DNA from: SHLQ01 sp964494395
GTDB lineage: Bacteria > Actinomycetota > Acidimicrobiia > Acidimicrobiales > SHLQ01
Assembly (NCBI GenBank): GCA_964494395.1
Contig: CAZBTI010000184.1
Span: 1-5,082 of the forward strand
Length of the DNA stretch: 5,082 nt
Reading direction: 5' to 3'
In this document: one piece after another, positions 1 through 5,082 of the stretch
Position numbering within the stretch: the first letter of the stretch is position 1
How the letters are laid out: each line of letters opens with the position of its first letter
Made by a program: the position numbers and the translations under genes
The notes under the pieces: generated by a model
Told to the model about the DNA's origin: nothing
What the model saw: the letters and a program-made list of their open reading frames with translations, nothing else
The model's database searches: none

Positions 1-1002
1 GTGCTCACTGCGTTGAGGGTGGCGGAGCTTTGCCAGGGTCTTGGACTCGATCTGGCGAATGCGTTCACGGGTAACACCGAAGGTTCGCCCGACTTCTTCG
101 AGTGTGCGAGGCCGTCCATCGTCGAGGCCAAAACGCAACCGGACGACATCTTGCTCTCGTTCGGAGAGTTGGCACAGCACCGCGGCTACCTCGACCCCGA
201 GCATCTTGCGCGTTGCTGCTTCGGCTGGACGGATCGCACGTGAGTCTTCGACGAAATCGGCGAGGCTCACGTCGTCTTCGTTACCGACCGGTGTGTCGAG
301 CGACAGCGGGTCTTGAGAGATCTTGAGCAGTTCTTCTACTCGGGCTGGGGCGAGGTCGCAGCATTCGGCCAACTCGTCCATCGTCGGCTCTCGGCCAAAT
401 TCCTGAGTGAGGCGGCGTTGCTCTCGACGTACACGAGTCATGATCTCGACCATGTGCACCGGAATTCGAATCGTTCGTGACTGATCGGCGATTGCACGCG
501 TGATGGCTTGACGAATCCACCAGGTGGCGTAGGTCGAGAACTTGAACCCTTTGAGGTGGTCGAACTTTTCAACCGCACGCATCAACCCGAGGTTGCCCTC
601 CTGGATGAGATCGAGCAGTGGGATACCGCGCCCGGCATATCGCTTCGCAATGGAAACGACGAGGCGCAGATTGGCTTGGGTCAGGTCGTTCTTCGCGGCC
701 TCGCCCACGCGAACATGGCGTTCGAGGAGCGTCCTGCGCTGCGGTTCGATCGAGTCAAGCGTTTCGGCGGCGGCGTGCAGTGCCAACTCTTCTTCGGCGG
801 CCATGCCCTGCGCAACCTTCTCCGCGAGGCGAACCTCTTCTCGCTGCGTAAGAAGTGGCACTCGACCAATCTCCTGCATGTACACGCGAGTGGAATCGGT
901 AGACCGGGTGGAGCGATCGCCGCTGAGCGCGTGGGTGCGTTCGCGTCGTTGTCGGGCAGCCCCGACTTCGTCACCGTCGGTCGGTGAGGGACCCTGGCTC
1001 AC
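1..1002 (-). CDS. sigA: Primary-type RNA polymerase sigma-70 factor (SigA/RpoD), 3' end cut by window edge
   Basis: This is the sigma subunit that directs RNA polymerase to housekeeping promoters. I translated 334 residues with no stop, and the last visible residues (LRHPQRSEH) sit just short of the usual end of the family. Region 1.2 starts near residue 36 (YMQEIGRVPLLTQREE). Region 2 spans about 104-186, with the core-binding stretch LLDLIQEGNLGLMRAVEKFD and the -10 helix STYATWWIRQAITRAIADQ, including Q165 and T168 at the -10-reading positions. Region 3 is about 187-255. Region 4 is about 276-331, with the -35 helix GVTRERIRQIESKTLAKLRH. The GTG at 1002-1000 is the only usable start: a TAG lies in frame a few codons upstream and no other start codon intervenes. 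It overlaps the dnaG stop as GTGA and has only a weak Shine-Dalgarno, so it is probably translated by coupling to dnaG. The N-terminus is short: there is no region 1.1 or long acidic extension as in many actinobacterial SigA/HrdB proteins. A group 2 sigma is the alternative, but the dnaG linkage favours the primary factor. Confidence 0.95.
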   Translation of the reverse strand, partial: MSQGPSPTDGDEVGAARQRRERTHALSGDRSTRSTDSTRVYMQEIGRVPLLTQREEVRLAEKVAQGMAAEEELALHAAAETLDSIEPQRRTLLERHVRVGEAAKNDLTQANLRLVVSIAKRYAGRGIPLLDLIQEGNLGLMRAVEKFDHLKGFKFSTYATWWIRQAITRAIADQSRTIRIPVHMVEIMTRVRREQRRLTQEFGREPTMDELAECCDLAPARVEELLKISQDPLSLDTPVGNEDDVSLADFVEDSRAIRPAEAATRKMLGVEVAAVLCQLSEREQDVVRLRFGLDDGRPRTLEEVGRTFGVTRERIRQIESKTLAKLRHPQRSEH

Positions 1003-2777
1003 GATGATGACTCTGCTGGAACGCTACGCATAGCAATCCAATCGGCTAGTGGCATCAGTTCTGTGAGGTTGGTCGACGGTTCTCTCAGGTCGATAACCCA
1101 TTGACGTAGATATTTGACGTCCGGTAGCAATTCTCCGATGTCTCCGCCGAGGCGCATCTCGGATTCGAGGTCTCGGGCCAAGCGATCGGCGGCGCGCCCA
1201 ACAAGGCGGGACAGCACAGCTTGAGCGTCTAATTCGTCGTCTGTTGAAGCTGCTAACTCGATGAGCAAATTGCCCTCGTCCGCGCCAAGCATGTCCACTG
1301 CCTCGCGCACCGAAGGGGCTTCTCGGAGGGCTGCAAAGATTTCTCGCCTCATCGGCGTCACAAAAAACAGCTCTGAGACCATGTCGGTCGTGCCGTCTTC
1401 ATCGTCGATCAGGAGGCGCAGCGCTTGGTCTTCGACGTGGTCGCTCCCCTTCTGCGGCATAGCTACCGGGGCCGCCTCCTTCACCGCTGTTCCACGACGT
1501 TTACGGGGGTTACGGACCATCTCGCGTAGGCGATCTGGGTCCATGCGACAGCGGTCGGCGATGGTCATGACGTATTGGTCTCGAACGAGCACATTCGGGT
1601 GTTCGCCCACGAGTGCGAGTGCCTCTTCGGCAGCACGGGCTCGATGTTCGATCGAGTCCATCTGGTGCCGTCCGAGTTCGCGTTCGAGTCGGAACTCGAG
1701 GAACGTGAGCGCGTTGGTGACGCTTTCGACCAGACGCTCGGGGTCGCTGCGGGACAGGTCGTCGGGGTCGACCCCGGTCGGGAGATCGGCGACCAGCACT
1801 TCGATCTCGTATTTCTGCTCCCACTCATACACTCGCTCAGCGGCAGCCTTGCCGGCGTCGTCAGCATCGAAGGCGAGCACGATCTTGTTGGTGAACCGCT
1901 TGAGCAACTTGAGGTGATCGTCGGTAAGCGCCGTACCGCAGGTCGCCACAGCCGAATTGATTCCGGCTCGGGCAAAGCCGGTGACGTCGGTGTAGCCCTC
2001 GCAGATCACCGCCGTGTTGGTCGTAACGATGTGCTCCTTAGCCCAGTTCAACCCGTAGAGCACTCGACTCTTCGAGTAGACGGCGCACTCCTGACTGTTG
2101 ATGTACTTGGCGCCCTCACCTCCGGGAAGAATGCGACCGCCGAAGCCAACAGCGTCGCCACGCTCGTCGAAGACGGGAAAGACAATGCGGTTTCGCTGCC
2201 AGTCCATCTGTTTGTTGCGGCTGTTCATCTTGCCGAGACCGGAATCGGCGAGATCCTTGTTGCTCAGCTTCAGCTTGCGGGAGAGTCGATCCCACGCATC
2301 TGGTGCGTACCCCACCTTGTACTGGCGGACCATGTCACCGTCGAAGCCACGCTGACGAAGATACCCCCGAGCAGCGCCCGCGTCGGGTGAGGTGAGCAGG
2401 TACTCGTGATAGAAGTCCGCAGCCTCTTGGACATTACCCATGAGGTCCTTGCGGCGATTGCGAACCGCCCCCTCATTGGCATCGGTATAGCGAAGGGTGA
2501 CTCCGGCGATGCGAGCGAGGTGTTCGATTGCCCCTGGGAAGTCGAGCATCTGGAGTTCGCGAACGAACGAGATGGCATCGCCGGACTTCTTGCAACCAAA
2601 GCAGTGGTACAGGCCCTCTTCGGAATTGACCGAAAAGGAGGGCGTCTTCTCGTTGTGGAATGGGCACAGCCCTGACCAGCGGCGACCGACGCGCTTGAGC
2701 TGGGTATGTTCCGAAATGAGTTTGACGATGTCGGTCGATTGTCGAACTCTCTCGACATCTTCGTCAACGATGCCCAT
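999..2777 (-). CDS. dnaG: DNA primase DnaG
   Basis: DnaG synthesises the RNA primers for lagging-strand replication and works with the replicative helicase at the fork. The 592-residue length is normal for the family. The N-terminal zinc-binding domain has ligands C38, H41, C59 and C62 (CPFH and CFGC). The catalytic core follows, with the basic stretch MDWQRNRIVFPVFDERG (201-217) and GFGGRIL (221-227). The Toprim fold starts near 255 and carries the metal-binding glutamate in CEGYTDV (E260) and the acidic cluster FDADDAGK (D304, D306, D307). All key residues are present, so the enzyme should be active. From about 430 onward the sequence is weakly conserved, as is usual for the helicase-binding C-terminal domain. 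The ATG at 2777 is the correct start: an in-frame TAG lies four codons upstream, and the N-terminus (MGIVDEDVERVRQSTDIV) matches the family. The Shine-Dalgarno is weak (AGG and GAG upstream). It is the first gene of a dnaG-sigA operon, with a 4-bp overlap at its 3' end. Confidence 0.98.
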   Translation of the reverse strand: MGIVDEDVERVRQSTDIVKLISEHTQLKRVGRRWSGLCPFHNEKTPSFSVNSEEGLYHCFGCKKSGDAISFVRELQMLDFPGAIEHLARIAGVTLRYTDANEGAVRNRRKDLMGNVQEAADFYHEYLLTSPDAGAARGYLRQRGFDGDMVRQYKVGYAPDAWDRLSRKLKLSNKDLADSGLGKMNSRNKQMDWQRNRIVFPVFDERGDAVGFGGRILPGGEGAKYINSQECAVYSKSRVLYGLNWAKEHIVTTNTAVICEGYTDVTGFARAGINSAVATCGTALTDDHLKLLKRFTNKIVLAFDADDAGKAAAERVYEWEQKYEIEVLVADLPTGVDPDDLSRSDPERLVESVTNALTFLEFRLERELGRHQMDSIEHRARAAEEALALVGEHPNVLVRDQYVMTIADRCRMDPDRLREMVRNPRKRRGTAVKEAAPVAMPQKGSDHVEDQALRLLIDDEDGTTDMVSELFFVTPMRREIFAALREAPSVREAVDMLGADEGNLLIELAASTDDELDAQAVLSRLVGRAADRLARDLESEMRLGGDIGELLPDVKYLRQWVIDLREPSTNLTELMPLADWIAMRSVPAESSS

Positions 2778-2808
2778 GGTCTCAACCTACTCGGCTCGGG
2801 TGACATTT

Positions 2809-2872
2809 GGAGAGGCGGACCACGGGGTCGACTCCCCGCCACCGAACGGAGCGTCAGACACATCCGCTCTCC
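2809..2872 (-). other. 64-nt imperfect dyad, possible three-way-junction RNA in the dnaG leader
   Basis: Bases 2809-2814 plus 2816-2819 pair with 2863-2872, giving a 10-bp closing stem with one bulged base (2815). Inside it, CGGGG at 2823-2827 pairs with CCCCG at 2834-2838 around a 6-base loop. On the minus strand a further hairpin can form between CGCTCC and GGTGGCG around a GTTC loop, with one bulge and a G-U pair, competing for two bases with the neighbouring stem. The element ends 31 nt before the dnaG ATG, so on the minus strand it would lie in the 5' leader. No T-run follows on either strand, so it is not a typical intrinsic terminator. The pairing is seen directly. Function, strand and even RNA nature are inferred. 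It could instead be a protein-binding dyad in DNA, or chance in GC-rich sequence. Confidence 0.4.
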
Positions 2873-2882
2873 TCACTCGACA

Positions 2883-2912
2883 TCGACGACAAATCCGAAA
2901 AAGGTGAATGAT
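2883..2912 (+). promoter_or_regulatory. Candidate sigma-70 promoter for the lipoprotein pair
   Basis: TCGACG (2883-2888) and AATGAT (2907-2912) each match consensus at 4 of 6 positions, with an 18-bp spacer. Transcription would begin near 2919. That suits a start codon at GTG 2940 with AGGTGG (2923-2928) as ribosome binding site, or a near-leaderless GTG at 2925. The -10 hexamer overlaps the candidate -10 of the divergent dnaG promoter. The evidence is weak and based on inspection only. Confidence 0.2.
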
Positions 2913-2936
2913 TTCGCTATCTAGGTGGTTTCTAAA
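2908..2936 (-). promoter_or_regulatory. Candidate sigma-70 promoter for dnaG-sigA
   Basis: Read on the minus strand, TTTAGA (2936-2931) matches the -35 consensus at 4 of 6 positions. It is followed after 17 bp by AATCAT (2913-2908), which matches the -10 consensus at 4 of 6. Transcription would start near 2901 and give dnaG a leader of about 125 nt containing the dyad at 2809-2872. The match was found by eye and is modest, so it is only a candidate. Confidence 0.22.
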
Positions 2937-3662
2937 CCCGTGGATAGACGCGCCCTCTTACTCGGTCCCCTGCCTGCGGTCGTGCTCGTTGGGTGCGGAG
3001 TATCTGCAGCGGCCGATACCGCCACCGACGGGACAACCACCGCCGAAGAACCCACTCCTGCAGAAGACACACCCTCGGTTCAAGAGGTCGCTGCCGCTGA
3101 CGCCACCGCGGTCGATCTCGATGAACCCGTCACGATGTCGATGACCCTGTACCTCGTCGAGGACGCCTCTGATCCGGCGAACTCACCACTCTCCTCTCGA
3201 CGCACTGAGGACGGCCTGACCATCATTGCGAGAGACATGGGCGAGGTGTGGTCTCAAGCCAACGTCGTCTTCGATCCAATCACCATCGAGACGGTCCAAC
3301 TCCCAACCGATGTGCTCGAAGCGATTGCGCTCGGCCTCGATGTCGACCCGTTCTTCGATCAGGTCGGCAGCACCTTCGACCTACCCAACGCCTCTGCGGT
3401 GAACGGGTTCTATGTCCGGACCGCAGGCCGGGTAAATGGCTTTGCTCCGAGCCGATCGCGCGTGTTCTTCGTGATCGACGAGCCCAGCGTGCTCGATGAA
3501 CGTGTTTCGAGCCACGAGGTCGGCCACATCTTTGGTCTGCACCATCAACTCGACGACCCGGGAACCCTGATGTTCTCGGGAACTAACGGTACGGTTCTGA
3601 ATGCCGATGAGATCATTGTGTCTCGCTATGCCGCACAAGGAGTGCTCGATGGTGTCCGCTAA
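2925..3662 (+). CDS. Exported lipoprotein with metzincin-type zinc metalloprotease domain
   Basis: The protein is predicted to be a lipid-anchored, extracytoplasmic zinc peptidase of the metzincin clan. From GTG 2925 it has 245 residues. A basic n-region (K4, R8, R9) and a hydrophobic stretch end in the lipobox LVGC, with C24 as the lipidated residue. Residues 25-67 are an Ala/Thr/Glu/Asp-rich linker. A compact domain follows, containing HEVGHIFGLHH, which fits HExxHxxGxxH exactly: zinc ligands H197, H201 and H207, catalytic E198. A likely Met-turn follows at M216 (GTLMFSG). The tail NADEIIVSRYAAQG resembles the helix after the Met-turn in matrixin-like proteins. There is no cysteine except C24, so no cysteine-switch propeptide. 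The mature chain has no lysine. The start is uncertain: GTG 2940 has AGGTGG 11 bases upstream and would place the lipidated cysteine at residue 19. The gene overlaps the next one by 14 bp. The substrate is unknown, and assignment to M10, M43 or another metzincin family is not settled. Confidence 0.82.
   Translation: MVSKPVDRRALLLGPLPAVVLVGCGVSAAADTATDGTTTAEEPTPAEDTPSVQEVAAADATAVDLDEPVTMSMTLYLVEDASDPANSPLSSRRTEDGLTIIARDMGEVWSQANVVFDPITIETVQLPTDVLEAIALGLDVDPFFDQVGSTFDLPNASAVNGFYVRTAGRVNGFAPSRSRVFFVIDEPSVLDERVSSHEVGHIFGLHHQLDDPGTLMFSGTNGTVLNADEIIVSRYAAQGVLDGVR
3637..3642 (+). promoter_or_regulatory. Strong Shine-Dalgarno that fixes the start of the second lipoprotein gene
   Basis: AAGGAG lies inside the 3' end of the protease gene, six bases before the ATG at 3649. 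It favours that ATG over the in-frame ATG at 3601, which would add 16 residues ahead of an otherwise normal signal peptide. It also implies that the two genes are translated from one message. Confidence 0.8.
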
Positions 3663-4311
3663 CCCGTTCGTCAAACTGCCAGCCCTCATCCTCTCGACCG
3701 CGCTCATCGCTGCGGCATGTGGGAGCACGTCGTCGCAGAACATGGACGAGGACATGATGGGTGCCGACGATGGAGACCGCATGAGCGACCCCATCACTAT
3801 CGAGAATGACGGCACCACCGCATTGGAAGGCCACACGCCTCGAGGATTTGCCGGGAGCGGCGTTGGCCTCTTCGCTGGAGACAACCTCAACAGCAACTTC
3901 CCAAACGGCGAGGGCCTCCAGATACTGCTCAGTTTTGAAATCCCAAATGAGATGCTCGAACCGAACCAGGCCACCCTTACCTCGGAAGTGCTGAGCACGA
4001 GTGGCAACGTATTCGAGGCGCTCGGCGAACTCCAGGCCGCTCCTGTCTCCTACGAAGCCTTCGGGCCTGAGTTGTTCGACATTGCAACGACGGGCGAAGC
4101 CGTTACCTGCGAACGCCCAACCGAAACATCCCTCGAGTGCGACGTAACCGAAGCTGCACAAGACGCCCTCAGTAGTGAAGCCACGCACATTCAGCTGCGC
4201 CTGACCCTCGAGCAACTCTCCGACAATGACGGCGAACAAGACCTCGTGCTGTTCAACAACGGCGACTCGAACGTTAACGAACCGGGCCTCTTCACCCTCG
4301 AACTAAATTAG
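3649..4311 (+). CDS. Acidic exported lipoprotein, probable beta-sandwich domain, function unknown
   Basis: I do not recognise this gene with certainty. From ATG 3649 it encodes 220 residues. The signal peptide has K9, a hydrophobic run (PALILSTALIAAAC) and C24 as the lipidated residue, so the protein should be anchored outside the membrane. Residues 31-46 are rich in Asp/Glu and Met. The rest (about 48-220) has alternating strand-like patches: LLSFEIP near 93-99, ATLTSEVL, CDVTEAAQDAL at 164-174, THIQLRLTLEQ, and the C-terminal GLFTLEL. A strand, then C/W-DVT followed by a short helix, then closing strands is reminiscent of DNRLRE/CBM96-like beta-sandwich modules. That is a resemblance from memory, not a search result. 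C154 and C164 are the only other cysteines and could form a disulfide. The mature chain has no lysine, four arginines and about 37 acidic residues. The start overlaps the protease gene by 14 bp with an ideal Shine-Dalgarno, which points to a joint function. The gene ends 18 bp from the convergent glyS stop. Confidence 0.85.
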   Translation: MVSANPFVKLPALILSTALIAAACGSTSSQNMDEDMMGADDGDRMSDPITIENDGTTALEGHTPRGFAGSGVGLFAGDNLNSNFPNGEGLQILLSFEIPNEMLEPNQATLTSEVLSTSGNVFEALGELQAAPVSYEAFGPELFDIATTGEAVTCERPTETSLECDVTEAAQDALSSEATHIQLRLTLEQLSDNDGEQDLVLFNNGDSNVNEPGLFTLELN

Positions 4312-4329
4312 AGCGGCAACTGATTCCGG

Positions 4330-5082
4330 CTAGTCGGGCAGGCGTTCACTCAGGTAGTTGACGAGTTGGTCGATGCTCACGCGGTCTTGCTCCCGTGAGT
4401 CGCGTTCGCGCACGGTCACGGCGCGATCCTCAAGCGTGTCAAAGTCGACGGTGACGCAATACGGCGTGCCGATCTCGTCCGCCCGGGCGTAGCGCTTACC
4501 GATCGACTGGGTCTCGTCGTAGTCGGTCATCCAATGACCCTTGACCAAGTCGAACACCTCGTGGGCGGTCGGTGTCAGCGTGTCCTTCTTGGACAACGGC
4601 AAAACCGCCACCTTGTATGGAGCGAGGCGCGGATCGAGGCGCAACACCGTGCGGCTCGTATCTTCATCGATCTGCTCTTCTTCGTATGCGGCGAGCAAGA
4701 AGGCGAACGCTGTACGAGTGGCGCCAGCGGCCGGCTCGATCACGTGCGGGATCCAGCGCTCGTTCGCCTGCTGATCGAAGTATTCGATGCGCTGACCGGA
4801 GTGCTCGGCGTGCTGGGTGAGGTCGTAGTCGCCGCGGTTGGCAACACCTTCGAGCTCGTCCCAGCCCCACGGGAAGAGGTACTCAACATCTGCAGTACCA
4901 GAGCTGTAGTGGCTGAGCTCGTCTGCATCGTGTTCGCGCATGCGGATCGCGTCTTCGGGCATGCCGAGGTCGAGGTACCAGGCCATGCGTTCGGCCTTCC
5001 AGTATTCGTACCACTCCTGGCTGTCGGCTGGAGGAACGAAGTACTCCATCTCCATCTGTTCGAACTCGCGGGTTCGGAAGAC
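4330..5082 (-). CDS. glyS: Glycyl-tRNA synthetase (alpha2 type), C-terminal part, 5' end cut by window edge
   Basis: This class II enzyme charges tRNA-Gly with glycine in the cytoplasm. The visible 250 residues begin inside motif 2 (VFRTREFEQMEMEYF) at the right edge, so the N-terminal part lies outside the window. The next conserved block, WGWDELEGVANRGDYDLTQH, is characteristic of the single-chain homodimeric GlyRS and not of the alpha/beta tetramer of many other bacteria. A motif 3-like segment, HVIEPAAGATRTAFAFLLAA, supplies the conserved arginine. The anticodon-binding domain follows (LAPYKVAVLPLSKKDTL, then SIGKRYARADEIGTPYCVTV) and ends at LPD before TAG at 4332-4330. No truncation or frameshift is visible. 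It converges with the upstream lipoprotein gene across 18 bp, without a recognisable terminator. Confidence 0.97.
   Translation of the reverse strand, partial: VFRTREFEQMEMEYFVPPADSQEWYEYWKAERMAWYLDLGMPEDAIRMREHDADELSHYSSGTADVEYLFPWGWDELEGVANRGDYDLTQHAEHSGQRIEYFDQQANERWIPHVIEPAAGATRTAFAFLLAAYEEEQIDEDTSRTVLRLDPRLAPYKVAVLPLSKKDTLTPTAHEVFDLVKGHWMTDYDETQSIGKRYARADEIGTPYCVTVDFDTLEDRAVTVRERDSREQDRVSIDQLVNYLSERLPD

Noticed and set aside
508..987. Plus-strand open frame of 159 codons opposite the sigma factor
   Set aside because: It is antisense to the conserved regions of the sigma-70 gene and has no coding support of its own.
1575..2390. 271-codon open frame on the plus strand opposite dnaG
   Set aside because: It lies wholly antisense to a clearly real dnaG with intact motifs. 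Its translation shows no recognisable domain, and long antisense frames are common opposite GC-rich genes.
2809..2872. tRNA gene suggested by a GGAGAG start and a T-arm-like hairpin
   Set aside because: At 64 nt it is too short for a cloverleaf. The apparent T-loop has six bases, not seven, and there is no anticodon arm or CCA-adjacent acceptor layout.
2908..3144. ATG-started 78-codon frame overlapping the start of the protease gene
   Set aside because: Its start has no properly spaced ribosome binding site and its product has no recognisable features. The overlapping frame encodes a complete lipoprotein signal and metzincin motif.
3601..3648. Upstream ATG giving the second lipoprotein 16 extra residues
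   Set aside because: It would bury the signal peptide behind a non-hydrophobic leader. The AAGGAG at 3637-3642 is ideally spaced for ATG 3649.
3613..4239. 208-codon open frame on the minus strand opposite the second lipoprotein gene
   Set aside because: The plus strand has a signal peptide, lipobox and ideal Shine-Dalgarno. The antisense frame has none of these and no recognisable domain.
4326..4337. Short hairpin CCGG-CTAG-TCGG at the glyS stop as a bidirectional terminator
   Set aside because: The stem is only 4 bp, includes a G-U pair and has no T-run on either side, so it falls short of an intrinsic terminator.
1..5082. CRISPR array, insertion sequence, integrase or defence-system genes
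   Set aside because: No spaced direct repeats, terminal inverted repeats, transposase or recombinase motifs were seen. All coding capacity is accounted for by five genes.

Overview
The window looks like a piece of a bacterial chromosome from the Actinomycetota, perhaps a marine or other free-living Acidimicrobiia-like lineage. That placement is an inference. It rests on moderately high GC, an HrdB/SigA-like sigma factor, the single-chain (alpha2) type of glycyl-tRNA synthetase, and the order glyS then dnaG on one strand, which from memory is also the order in Mycobacterium. I could not run a tree or a search.

Layout, left to right. Positions 1-1002 (minus) hold most of a primary-type sigma-70 factor, cut by the left edge just before its C-terminus. 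Positions 999-2777 (minus) hold a complete DNA primase, dnaG. The dnaG stop and the sigma GTG start share the four bases GTGA, so the two form a tight dnaG-sigA operon. Positions 2778-2924 are the only sizeable non-coding gap (147 bp). It is a divergent promoter region and contains a 64-nt imperfect dyad that folds on paper into a three-way junction. Positions 2925-3662 and 3649-4311 (plus) are two overlapping genes for exported lipoproteins. The first has a complete metzincin zinc-protease motif. The second is a very acidic protein that I do not recognise with certainty; its overall pattern suggests a beta-sandwich. After an 18-bp convergent gap, 4330-5082 (minus) is the C-terminal 250 residues of glycyl-tRNA synthetase, cut by the right edge in class II motif 2.

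How they relate: the minus strand carries core information-processing genes (tRNA charging, replication priming, promoter recognition). The two plus-strand lipoprotein genes form a separate accessory cassette pointing the other way, between glyS and dnaG. Their 14-bp overlap and the strong Shine-Dalgarno inside the first gene imply co-expression. Both proteins should be lipid-anchored on the outer face of the membrane. Both mature chains lack lysine completely and are strongly acidic.

The best candidates for something undescribed are this protease/acidic-lipoprotein pair and the structured element in the presumed dnaG leader. No CRISPR array, mobile element, tRNA or rRNA gene was seen.
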